Assembly (NCBI GenBank): GCA_030622125.1
Contig: JAUXGM010000002.1
Coordinates: 1 to 36,683, forward strand
DNA from: a bacterium
GTDB taxonomy: Bacteria; AUK180
Length of the DNA: 36,683 nucleotides
Direction of reading: 5' to 3'
The first letter of the stretch is position 1. Every line of letters begins with the position of its first letter. The notes under the pieces were generated by a model. The model had not been told where the DNA came from. It saw only the letters and a list, made by a program, of their open reading frames with translations, and did no database searches. Below are positions 16,643 to 26,218 of the stretch, piece after piece. Made by a program: the position numbers and the translations under genes.

Positions 16643-18012
16643 ATATTATACCTCATTCTTTCTCCTATATATGCCCATTCATTCTCAACAAGATATTTTT
16701 TTATATTCTTACCGCCCGGATATTGAGAAAATGATCTTAATATCACTATTTCAATATTATATTTTTTAAAGATCTCTTGGATCTTATTGCCCTGTGCGAC
16801 ATCAATGTAATCAAAAAGTTTCTCTTTGTTGAGATTTATTCCATAGATAAATACCTTTCTTTTCAATTTATAACTTAAAAAACCACCGAGAGAGTAATCA
16901 TTAAAAATGTTTCCCTTTAGATTCAATTCATAAAAAAGTGATCCTATCTTTCCGTCATAAAATTTTGAAATCCCAATTCCCGGATCAACATTTAATCGAT
17001 AGTAGGGGGAAAAAATATTTATTGTATATAGGATAATTAACATTATTATGAGTCCGTATCTTTTTATTTTAGTTGCATTTTTTAAGAATCTATCAATTAC
17101 AAAGATCAGAGATATACCGAAGAACGGAATAAATCTTCTCGCAAATAAGACAGCAATTCCTAAAAATAGAGGGAGAATTATTGTTCTATCCTTTTTATCA
17201 AAATGAAAAATGATCTGAAAAAGGAAAATCATACCAAAAAAGAGAAATAGTATCTTTACAAAGGTTGGTAGAGGTCTGACATTAGAAAAAAGAGGCAGCC
17301 ATTCTCCGATCATAACAGTAAAATCCTTGTTAATAAATGAATTCAAATACTGTTCAATATTTCTAAAAGACGATGGATTAAGCAGTAAGGCAATTATGAT
17401 AATGATTAATTCAAATATCCTGTTCTTATCAAATTTTTTTTCAAAAATAAGCTCTGAAATCAAAATAGAAAGGGGAAAAAATAAGAGAAGCAAGACACCC
17501 TGATGTAACTGATTCCAAACAAGTGTCGTAAAAAAAAGGTATATAAATCTCTTTTTACCGGACAATTTTGTGAATATGTAGTATGAAAATGTAAAAAAGA
17601 ACAGGGAAAATATTTCAGGTTTTGCAAAGATACGGATAGAAATAAGTAGCAATATCAAAGGAAAAACCAAATAGTGAAGATTTAATTTTTTTCTAATAAT
17701 ATAAAAAATAAGAAATAAAACAAGTATTTTTAGTAAAAAGATGCCGATTGCTCCGGAAATTAAATAGATAATATAAAGAATTATATCGGATAAAAAAGAT
17801 TGAAAATAGGGCTTGCCGGGTAATGCGAAAGAAAAAGGATCAAACTTTGGAAAACCATTTTGTAAAAAATATCTTCCATAATCAATATGCCACCAAAAAT
17901 CCGGTGAAACGATCTTAAAAAAAGAAACAGAGAAAATAGTAAACATAGAAAAAATAAGATCCGAGTACTTTTTGAAAAAATTAACCATCTTTCTGCCAAT
18001 AGATATCTTCAT
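16624..18012 (-). CDS. Polytopic membrane protein, GT-C-like
   Basis: 'VSPDFWWHIDYGRYFLQNGFPKFDPFSFALPGKPYFQSFLSD' pattern; start may be the internal ATG at 17988 (MVNFFKK). Confidence 0.7.
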   Translation of the reverse strand: MKISIGRKMVNFFKKYSDLIFSMFTIFSVSFFKIVSPDFWWHIDYGRYFLQNGFPKFDPFSFALPGKPYFQSFLSDIILYIIYLISGAIGIFLLKILVLFLIFYIIRKKLNLHYLVFPLILLLISIRIFAKPEIFSLFFFTFSYYIFTKLSGKKRFIYLFFTTLVWNQLHQGVLLLLFFPLSILISELIFEKKFDKNRIFELIIIIIALLLNPSSFRNIEQYLNSFINKDFTVMIGEWLPLFSNVRPLPTFVKILFLFFGMIFLFQIIFHFDKKDRTIILPLFLGIAVLFARRFIPFFGISLIFVIDRFLKNATKIKRYGLIIMLIILYTINIFSPYYRLNVDPGIGISKFYDGKIGSLFYELNLKGNIFNDYSLGGFLSYKLKRKVFIYGINLNKEKLFDYIDVAQGNKIQEIFKKYNIEIVILRSFSQYPGGKNIKKYLVENEWAYIGERMRYNIWIKNK

Positions 18013-18646
18013 CCACTATTCTAAAAACATTTAATGTTTTTCCCTTTCCCTTAACATTAAGTTTATCATAGTAAACTACCATTCCATACGGAACAATGAG
18101 TTTATTTAAATCCGATTTAAATACAACATCGGGAATAAATGGAAGTATGATCTCATTTTCTCGTGCTTCCTTTTGTAGCCGCGCTGCAACATTAACAGGA
18201 TCCCCGATCACTGAAACTTCTTTACTTTTATCGTCTAAGGAAGAAAATCCCATAAAAACATCTCCCATCCATATACCTGTGGAAACCCTCAGCGGGATCT
18301 TTAAATTTCTTCCTAATACCGTTATGTAAGTAGCAATCTTAAGACTGCTTGAAATTGCTTTAATAAGATATTGCTTGTTGTCAATATTATATTTATTTGA
18401 AAAGATCGCCCCGTAGAGAGCCATTATCCCATCGCCCAAGAATTTATCTATAACACCGTCATAAGAATAGATAACATCCGATGCATGCGCATAAAATTTG
18501 TTTAATATTTTAATAACCTTATCCTCACTTTGATTATTTATTGCTTTGTCCACCATTTTTGTGAATCCGCAAAGATCGACAAAGCTTATTATTACATTAT
18601 CGCCATGGATAAAATCAACTATTTCAAATTTTTTTTTGTTATTCAC
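17981..18646 (-). CDS. Class III adenylate/guanylate cyclase catalytic domain protein
   Basis: 'IISFVDLCGFTKMVDKA', 'VIDKFLGDGIMALYG', 'VIGDPVNVAARLQ'; both metal-binding Asp motifs present. Confidence 0.9.
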   Translation of the reverse strand: MNNKKKFEIVDFIHGDNVIISFVDLCGFTKMVDKAINNQSEDKVIKILNKFYAHASDVIYSYDGVIDKFLGDGIMALYGAIFSNKYNIDNKQYLIKAISSSLKIATYITVLGRNLKIPLRVSTGIWMGDVFMGFSSLDDKSKEVSVIGDPVNVAARLQKEARENEIILPFIPDVVFKSDLNKLIVPYGMVVYYDKLNVKGKGKTLNVFRIVDEDIYWQKDG

Positions 18647-19434
18647 TTTAAAAAGGAGAGGATCAGTCCGGTAAAATATAATTGATTCAGTTCTTCTTTT
18701 TTAATTTCTCTTTGAACGAATCTTCCGAGTATCCAAACAAAAAATTTATCCTTTCTTTTTAAAGGATACATTACAAGATATTCCTGTAAATTTAAGGATT
18801 TTACCGATCTATAAAGGGTAACAATATTTCCCTCATCCAATAAAGTCAGGGTTTTTTCATCTATCTCAGGGATCTTATCATAAAAAGAGGTAGAGATATC
18901 CGTCCTTCTTAATTTATTATTTTTACCAATCTCGGCAAGAAGAAAATTTTCAATATTGAAACGATAGACAATGTTTTTTAAATTTTTCCAGAATTTTTCA
19001 CCATCATTAAATTGAAGATAGGGCGATAGCACCCTGTAAAAAATTTGAAGATAATCTTCGTGTTGCTCTGCTTCTTTTAAAAGGGTTACTCGGACACTAT
19101 CTTTATCTACATAAGAAAAAAGATTGTATTTTCTTTGAAAAATATCCTCCTCACCTTCAAAATAGATAAAAACATTTTTTCCGATCTTCACCCTATCGGA
19201 GGGATGCAGTCGTTTAAGACGATACCTGATATTGTTAATAAAAAGCCCATTATGTGAATTATTATCAATGATATATAGATCGCCTTTATGATCAAAAAAT
19301 GTTGTGTGAAGCTTTGAAACATAACTATCATTTATAGTAATATCATTATCAACCGCTCTTCCTATTGTTACTCCATTTTTTAATGGATAACAATTGCCTT
19401 CAAGTTTTCCGGATGTTGCATATATAAGTTTCAT
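18643..19434 (-). CDS. FHA-domain protein with C-terminal uncharacterised (GAF-like?) region
   Basis: 'VTIGRAVDNDITINDSYVSKLHTTFFDHKGDLYIIDNNSHNGLFINN' FHA core (GR, SxxH, NG). Confidence 0.88.
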   Translation of the reverse strand: MKLIYATSGKLEGNCYPLKNGVTIGRAVDNDITINDSYVSKLHTTFFDHKGDLYIIDNNSHNGLFINNIRYRLKRLHPSDRVKIGKNVFIYFEGEEDIFQRKYNLFSYVDKDSVRVTLLKEAEQHEDYLQIFYRVLSPYLQFNDGEKFWKNLKNIVYRFNIENFLLAEIGKNNKLRRTDISTSFYDKIPEIDEKTLTLLDEGNIVTLYRSVKSLNLQEYLVMYPLKRKDKFFVWILGRFVQREIKKEELNQLYFTGLILSFLK

Positions 19435-20285
19435 CTTATGCTCTCCATATATTTTTTTAGTTTTTTATCCATTTTAGTTCCTATAATTACATCTTCTAAT
19501 CCAAATTCCTCATTATTCGGTTTATCGTGAAATCCGATCTGCCAAAATAATTTTCCGTCTTCAGGCAGGGTTAAGATCTTTATTTTATCTTTTGCTTTCG
19601 GTATTTCACCTTTTTTGATCTTATCAAGATGGTAGATGTATTTTATTTTTTTTATTTTATATTCTTTTATTTTATCATCTATTTCAGGATAATCGGTTAT
19701 TAAAAATACCTGATCGTATTTTTTAATAAGTAGTTTCAATTCCTTCAAAGAATTTTCCAATGAAAGCAAATTGATATCGGCATAATAGTTCGGTAGGTTT
19801 GTATGTCCCGTAATAGAAATAAAAATAAATTTCTCCCCGTTTATATTTCTTTCGATATAGGGATGAAACAATCTCTTGCCATTCTTGGCAAGAAGAGTAA
19901 ATGATGAAAAAAGAAGAGTGGAACCATCTATCTCCTGTGAATAAAATTTCGGAAGCTCTTTATAATCATACGCAGTTACAAAATAAGCGTCATAACCCAT
20001 AAATTCCATCAATCTCAAGAGTTTCACTCTTCCTATCTGTAAAGAAGAGATGGAATTACCGCCATCAAAGATAAATGTTTCGTTAGATATATTCCTGATC
20101 TTATTGATCAGATAACTCCTTTCAAATATTCGTCCTCTCTTTACCTTACAGACGCAATGTTCAATAAATCCTCCTGTATTTCCGGTAAAAATTATAGAGT
20201 AATTATAGATTATTTTTTGTTTATTGCAATTTAAAAATGCAAAAATTAGAAAAATAAGAAGAAAAAATTTGTAAAATTTTAACAT
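19431..20285 (-). CDS. Exported lipoprotein, 5'-nucleotidase/metallophosphoesterase-like
   Basis: Signal peptide ending FLN|C; 'IIFTGNTGGFIEHCVCKVKRGRIFERSYLINKIRN...FIFDGGNS'. Confidence 0.6.
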   Translation of the reverse strand: MLKFYKFFLLIFLIFAFLNCNKQKIIYNYSIIFTGNTGGFIEHCVCKVKRGRIFERSYLINKIRNISNETFIFDGGNSISSLQIGRVKLLRLMEFMGYDAYFVTAYDYKELPKFYSQEIDGSTLLFSSFTLLAKNGKRLFHPYIERNINGEKFIFISITGHTNLPNYYADINLLSLENSLKELKLLIKKYDQVFLITDYPEIDDKIKEYKIKKIKYIYHLDKIKKGEIPKAKDKIKILTLPEDGKLFWQIGFHDKPNNEEFGLEDVIIGTKMDKKLKKYMESIR

Positions 20286-20290
20286 TTTGT

Positions 20291-20305
20291 TATAATATTA
20301 TATAA
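20291..20305. promoter_or_regulatory. Compact divergent -10 region serving the lipoprotein operon (-) and the SprA-like gene (+)
   Basis: Only 20 nt (20286-20305) separate the two start codons; TATAATATTATATAA reads as -10-like on both strands; no SD on either. Confidence 0.5.
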
Positions 20306-23300
20306 ATGTTTGCAAAAAAATTCAAGTCTTTATTGTTTTTTTTGTTTTTCTCCATTACTATCTTTATTCAAAGTGCTGTTATTGAGGAATCTCCCGATCA
20401 GATAAATCCATTTTTGGAATCACCGAAGACAGTATTGGTAGAAAAGAAAAAAAGACCGTTTTTAAAAAGAAAGAAATCATTTCTTCCCAAACCGGCATTC
20501 ATACTTAAAGGCGGGAAAGGAGGGCTGCTTCCGGAACTTGAAATATCGGCGATCAAAAGTAATATCTCATTGAGTATCTTTAAAAATCTCTCTTTTTCCT
20601 TTTCAAATAAGGTTTATCCCAATGACCCGAATAGAGCAGCAACGTATCAGCCGAATTTAAATCAAAGTATGAAATTAAATCTGAAAGGAATAGTTGGTGA
20701 CAGATTGAATATATTGATCAAATACGACGATACGCAAAAAACATTTAATATAGATCAAAATATTTCTTTAAAATATATCGGCAAGAAGGATGAGATATTG
20801 AGTTATTTGGAAGCGGGGAATATCAATCTTTCCCTTCCGAATACACAATTCGTTTCATACAATAAAAATTTCTTTGGAATAAAAGGAAAACTTATATTTG
20901 AAGATATTCCGATAATCCCAGGAAAATTACAATTATTTCCGATCATAGGTGTATCCGAAAATAAAACAATATCTGCGACCTATAGCGGAAATACATCAAA
21001 TACAAAGAAAACCATATCCGACTGCGGATACGCAAAGAACAGTGTCTTTGTTCTTTATAGAAATGTACCGGAAGGAACTCATTCCAAATATGCTTATAAC
21101 GATCTTATCAATAATTTTTTGGGTGACTACAAGGTTATAGGGAATTCCGAGGTTATCTATTATGACAACCGTATTGGCACAGATAATACCGAGGCAACGG
21201 TAGCAGCAGGACCCAAACAGGGAGAAACGCAGATATGGAATTTTGATCAGCTTTTGCGAGGAACGGATTATTATATAGATACGGTCAGTGGGCTGCTTTA
21301 TTTGCAAAAAAGTATTAAGGACAACGGGCTCTTGATCGGAGCTTTTCAGGTCCAGAACAATACAACCGCTGAAATAATTGATATAGGAAATAATTTAACA
21401 CCCTTTATTGATGATAATGATTCCGGTTTTTTTGATGATGATCCTGCTCCCGGTATGGATAATGATAATGATGGGGATACCCGCGAGGATACTATTGACG
21501 GAATTGACAATGACGGCGACGGGCAGATAGATGAAGACCCCGATGATATCTGGATCGATGGCGGTTCTGCTCAAACAGGAACCGATCCCTATCAAAGCGG
21601 ATATATCTTTTTAAAGGCGGAGCAGAACCGTTATATGGGGAATGCCCTTGTAAATGTTTATAAAACAGGCATTACCGGAATATCTCCCGGTGATGTTACG
21701 GTCAATATAATAAATAAGAATGATCCTGATGGTGATAATGATCCGACGGTATTTACAACCTCTTCCGGAAAGAAAATATCGTATCTTGCTATATTCGGAC
21801 TTGATATGGAGCCGATTGACGGGAGAATAGATATAAGATTTCTTGATACGGATAACGGCTATCTGATATTTTCGGATGCGACTCCTTTTGATCTTACGGA
21901 TAACGATACTTCTTCAAGTAGTTATTTTGAGAAACTTAGACTTGAAAAGGGACTTGATGATACCGACATAAATGAAATTATAGAAAAATGTTCAAATAAA
22001 TATATATACGCAGTAAATGATTCTTTAATCGATCCATTTAATATCTCTCAAACAAAGTTTGACATTTCATTGGAATATGCGGCACCGCAAAAAAGCTATA
22101 ATCTTCATTGGGATATTAAAGAGGGTTCGGAGGTTGTCAAGGTGGACGGTATTATAACACGCCGCGGCACGGATTATACGATTGACTATAATACGGGAAA
22201 TTTGACATTTATAAATGAAGAGATATTAAGAGGGAATGCAAAGGTGGAGATCGCTTATGAATATGTTCCTTTCGGGGTAACAGAACAAAAATATGTATTG
22301 GGAAATCGGTTTGAATGGAATGTAAGCAAGAATTTTTTCATCGGTTCCACTATAATAAGTGAAAGATTCTTAAAGAAACAGACCGAGATACCGCAACCGG
22401 GAAATGAGCCGGAAAGTAAATTTGTATTTGATGTTGACGGTTCTCTTAATATTACAAAGGACTTTCTGAAAAGGACACTATTTTCTCTTCCCATATTAAA
22501 AAAATCCGAACCTTACGATATCAAATTATCGGGTGAATACGCATATTCATACAACAACCCCAATACATATAAGAAGACCGCAATTGAAACAATGGAGGCA
22601 ACAAAGACCACAGAAAGCCCGAGCACATCCTATAAATTATGGAATCTTTCATCAAAACCCGCCGTTCTTTCTTCTGCTGATACAAGGGCAAAGACAACTA
22701 AGATTCAATTTAAGGATATCGATGATTTTAATAATTTCGGTGAATTCGGATTTTATTCCTGTAAGGATGATGATAGTCATCCCTATACGCCATCGGAAGA
22801 GGAGGGTCTGCAGTCCGGTCATATTGAGGACTCCTTATTCTTTAAATTATCGAAAGGAAATAGCTGGGCTGGTATTCAAAATGTATTTTCCACGAATTTT
22901 ATAGATATGTCACGGAAAACCTCACTTGATTTTTGGATTAAAAATCTAAAAAGCCTTCCGAAAAATGCAATTATTCACATCGATATCGGATTGATCTCGG
23001 AAGATAGTGACGGAGATATTTTTCTTGATACGGAGGATACGAACAGTAACGGTAGTTTAAATCTTGATGAGGACACGGGAATTACATTTGATTACGATAC
23101 CGCTACAACATCTATATTGGGAAAGGATGACGGTAGTTTACAAAGTGAGGACCTTGATAAAGATGGACTTTTAGATACCGCCGAGAGATATTATACATAT
23201 ACATCGGATATCTTAAATTCTATTTCGGAAGGGGATGGATGGCAATTCGTTTCGATACCTCTAAATCTTGAAAATGATGAAAAGCAGGGAAATCCTTCCC

Positions 23301-25606
23301 CAAACAATGTCAAATATGTTAGAATATGGATTGAAAACTTGGCGGTCAACGATCTATACTTTAAGATACAAAATTTTTCACTGTCGGGAAATAATTGGGA
23401 AAAGGGGATCGTTGAAAATGGCATTGCTCCCGAATATCTCTCCATATCGGCAATATCAATGGATGACCCCAATTTCAGCCGATTTTTTGATAGCGATGAA
23501 AAGAGCGATAGAGAAGCACTATGTTTGGATTTTCTTATAGATGGAACAGCAGCAAACACAAAGACGGCATATACAAAATTAGTAAGCCAGCGAGGTATAA
23601 ATATATCCAACTACAATAATGTGGAGATATCAACATTGGGGTATGAAATGCCGCAGGATACAGCAGTATATACACTTTATCTTAAGATGGGAATAGATGA
23701 GAACAACTATTGGAGGATACCGCTTTCAATAAAAAAAGGAGTTGATATTTCACAATGGGTTGTAAATAAGATGAATATAAAAAATATTGCTCAATACGAA
23801 AAGACAGGTAATCCCTCTCTATTAAATGTAAAATATCTATCGTTGGAGATAATAACCGGTAGTTCGATACAGGGAAAATTCTTTATAAACAATATTATCT
23901 TAACGGATCCGGATATTCTCAAAGATAGTGCATACAGAGCATCTATCTCAACTACCTTACCCGGGATTGGTCCAATTTCCGTTAATTATAGTAATGTCGG
24001 CGGACGGTTCAGTGCGCTCGGAAGTAGTAGGACAGGTTCAAATGTAAGGGGGTTCGCTTCAAGTTTAACCGTAAATACATTAAAATGGCTGCCCGTCAGT
24101 TTAGGATACACAAATACCACCTCTACATTAAGGGATATCCTTCAACTCTCTCAATCATCTTCAAATTATCAAACAAAAAATGAGAGTTTTAGAATGTCTA
24201 CAAGTTTAAATTTAGGACGATATATATGGAAATATTTACCGTCCATTTCATATTCGTATTCAAATGGAACAAATGCGGGATACGCATTGGAAGATAATCA
24301 CTCAGTAGAAAGATCAAAGAGTATAAATGAGGTTCATACCATTTCCTTGAAATTAACAAGGCTTCTTTTTTTATTGGAGAATCTTAATATAAGCAGTGGT
24401 AAAAATGTAAATTTAAGTAAATACAACAAACATTATGACTCGACAAAGGAAAACAGTTCAACGATCAGAAATAATATATCTCTCAATTTTAAAATTCGGT
24501 TTTTTAATATTCAAAATTCATTTCTATACAATAACAGTATCCTGAACGGATTTAAACAAAATGATGCCCTTACATACAATTTGTCAACGAATATATCTAT
24601 CTTGAAATCGGTCATTGAACCGAGAATTTCTCTTAAGGCATCACTTGGCAGGCTCTATTATAAAGATACTCTTTCGGAAGATGTTGACGCTACCAATGTT
24701 AAATTCGGCACAACTGCTTCGATTACCAATAGATTATCATTGCGGTCGCTTTTACGAAATCTTCACCTCCTTTCACTGAATACGATCAACCTGAATGGAT
24801 CTTATACAAAAACCAATTCATCCAATATTACAGCTTATGAAGGTATATTCCCTATTAAAAACAGTCTGGATATTCTTCGGAAAAAATTTGATAAGGAGAT
24901 CTATGCCAATCTTACCGATCAACAGAAAATAAACATTTCCCTCAGCTATATCCCTATTAGCTTTATGAATTTTTCGGGATCGTATAATTATCTAATTATG
25001 GATACGGTCATATCGGGAACGGAGGTTGTCGATACAACACACACAATAAGCTCCAATCTTACCTTGACAAAACTTGATAAATTATTCAAATTCTTAAAAA
25101 AGACATCGCTTTTAATTGGTTTTCAATATTCTCTGAATGAAAAATCCGGATCGGATTATATTACAGAAACATATACTCCATCCCTTTCATTCCCGATAAA
25201 TTTTTCACCAAAATTAAATCAGTCATTTCGTCTATCCTATTCTAAAAAGGTAAATACTCGCTTTGATATAGATAAAACCACTTCAAATACATTGACATTT
25301 TCTTCCAATTGGAATTATCGGTTGGATCTTAAATATGGAATAAAATTACCGTTTTTAAAGAACAAGATCAAGGCAAGTAGTCCTATAAACACAAAATTAG
25401 GAATTTCTTACTCAATATTAAGAAGTGATCAAATAAATACAACCGAATCCAATAGTTTGAATGTAAACGGAGGATTTGATTATAGATTTTCAAAGAACTT
25501 TGTTTTCAACTCAAATCTTTCATATTCCCTCTATAAGAATATAACGGAAAGAAGATTGGATTATAGAGAATTTAAGTTTACAATAGGGGGGAATATTGTT
25601 TTTTAA
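20306..25606 (+). CDS. SprA/Sov-like outer-membrane translocon protein (type IX secretion family), 1766 aa
   Basis: 'ISLKYIGKKDEILSYLEAGNINLSLPNTQFVSYNKNFFGIKGKL' and 'ITRRGTDYTIDYNTGNLTFINEEILRGNAKVEIAYEY...EQKYVLGNRFEWNVSKNFFIGSTIISE' match remembered SprA signatures; beta-rich C-terminus ending in Phe. Confidence 0.8.
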   Translation: MFAKKFKSLLFFLFFSITIFIQSAVIEESPDQINPFLESPKTVLVEKKKRPFLKRKKSFLPKPAFILKGGKGGLLPELEISAIKSNISLSIFKNLSFSFSNKVYPNDPNRAATYQPNLNQSMKLNLKGIVGDRLNILIKYDDTQKTFNIDQNISLKYIGKKDEILSYLEAGNINLSLPNTQFVSYNKNFFGIKGKLIFEDIPIIPGKLQLFPIIGVSENKTISATYSGNTSNTKKTISDCGYAKNSVFVLYRNVPEGTHSKYAYNDLINNFLGDYKVIGNSEVIYYDNRIGTDNTEATVAAGPKQGETQIWNFDQLLRGTDYYIDTVSGLLYLQKSIKDNGLLIGAFQVQNNTTAEIIDIGNNLTPFIDDNDSGFFDDDPAPGMDNDNDGDTREDTIDGIDNDGDGQIDEDPDDIWIDGGSAQTGTDPYQSGYIFLKAEQNRYMGNALVNVYKTGITGISPGDVTVNIINKNDPDGDNDPTVFTTSSGKKISYLAIFGLDMEPIDGRIDIRFLDTDNGYLIFSDATPFDLTDNDTSSSSYFEKLRLEKGLDDTDINEIIEKCSNKYIYAVNDSLIDPFNISQTKFDISLEYAAPQKSYNLHWDIKEGSEVVKVDGIITRRGTDYTIDYNTGNLTFINEEILRGNAKVEIAYEYVPFGVTEQKYVLGNRFEWNVSKNFFIGSTIISERFLKKQTEIPQPGNEPESKFVFDVDGSLNITKDFLKRTLFSLPILKKSEPYDIKLSGEYAYSYNNPNTYKKTAIETMEATKTTESPSTSYKLWNLSSKPAVLSSADTRAKTTKIQFKDIDDFNNFGEFGFYSCKDDDSHPYTPSEEEGLQSGHIEDSLFFKLSKGNSWAGIQNVFSTNFIDMSRKTSLDFWIKNLKSLPKNAIIHIDIGLISEDSDGDIFLDTEDTNSNGSLNLDEDTGITFDYDTATTSILGKDDGSLQSEDLDKDGLLDTAERYYTYTSDILNSISEGDGWQFVSIPLNLENDEKQGNPSPNNVKYVRIWIENLAVNDLYFKIQNFSLSGNNWEKGIVENGIAPEYLSISAISMDDPNFSRFFDSDEKSDREALCLDFLIDGTAANTKTAYTKLVSQRGINISNYNNVEISTLGYEMPQDTAVYTLYLKMGIDENNYWRIPLSIKKGVDISQWVVNKMNIKNIAQYEKTGNPSLLNVKYLSLEIITGSSIQGKFFINNIILTDPDILKDSAYRASISTTLPGIGPISVNYSNVGGRFSALGSSRTGSNVRGFASSLTVNTLKWLPVSLGYTNTTSTLRDILQLSQSSSNYQTKNESFRMSTSLNLGRYIWKYLPSISYSYSNGTNAGYALEDNHSVERSKSINEVHTISLKLTRLLFLLENLNISSGKNVNLSKYNKHYDSTKENSSTIRNNISLNFKIRFFNIQNSFLYNNSILNGFKQNDALTYNLSTNISILKSVIEPRISLKASLGRLYYKDTLSEDVDATNVKFGTTASITNRLSLRSLLRNLHLLSLNTINLNGSYTKTNSSNITAYEGIFPIKNSLDILRKKFDKEIYANLTDQQKINISLSYIPISFMNFSGSYNYLIMDTVISGTEVVDTTHTISSNLTLTKLDKLFKFLKKTSLLIGFQYSLNEKSGSDYITETYTPSLSFPINFSPKLNQSFRLSYSKKVNTRFDIDKTTSNTLTFSSNWNYRLDLKYGIKLPFLKNKIKASSPINTKLGISYSILRSDQINTTESNSLNVNGGFDYRFSKNFVFNSNLSYSLYKNITERRLDYREFKFTIGGNIVF

Positions 25607-25624
25607 TTTATATTTGAAGTTCTA

Positions 25625-26218
25625 ATGTCTAAATCACAAAATCTTGGTGCACCTGATTCGTTTGCTCTTTTTTTTAAAAGAAAAAGCATAAGAAATTATG
25701 CGGATACTTTTGTTGAACGGGAAAAGATCATGAAGATAATGGAAGCGGTCAGATGGTCACCTTCTGCACAAAACTCTCAGCCATGGGAATTTCTCATCAT
25801 AGATGATCAAGAACGAAAAAAAGATACCGTAGATCATTGCGGATTGAATACCAACCGTTCTATTCTTAATTCCGCACCTGTTTTGATCATTGGTCTTGCA
25901 AATTCTAAGTCAAGCGTCAAAATGCATGGAATAGATTACTATCTCATAGATTTTGCAATTGCAATGGAACACCTGATATTAGCAGCAGCAGCGTTGGATT
26001 TAGGTACCTGTTGGATGGCATGGTATAATGAGAAAAAATTAAAAAAATTTCTGAATATTCCGGAAAAAATGAGGATCGTTGCAATTTCACCACTTGGCTA
26101 TCCAAAGAATAAAAAAACATTTTTGGATTTTGTTTCCTCAAAGATCGTGGCAAAAAGTGGAAAAAGAAAAAAAATAGAAAAATTTCTATTTTTTAATGAA
26201 TATGGAAGAACCGATTAA
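25625..26218 (+). CDS. Nitroreductase family protein
   Basis: 'FFKRKSIRNYADTFVEREKIMKIMEAVRWSPSAQNSQPWEFLIID', 'AALDLGTCWMAW'. Confidence 0.88.
   Translation: MSKSQNLGAPDSFALFFKRKSIRNYADTFVEREKIMKIMEAVRWSPSAQNSQPWEFLIIDDQERKKDTVDHCGLNTNRSILNSAPVLIIGLANSKSSVKMHGIDYYLIDFAIAMEHLILAAAALDLGTCWMAWYNEKKLKKFLNIPEKMRIVAISPLGYPKNKKTFLDFVSSKIVAKSGKRKKIEKFLFFNEYGRTD

Noticed and set aside
23191-23610. 139-aa minus ORF inside the SprA-like gene
   Set aside because: Antisense shadow of a strong long CDS.
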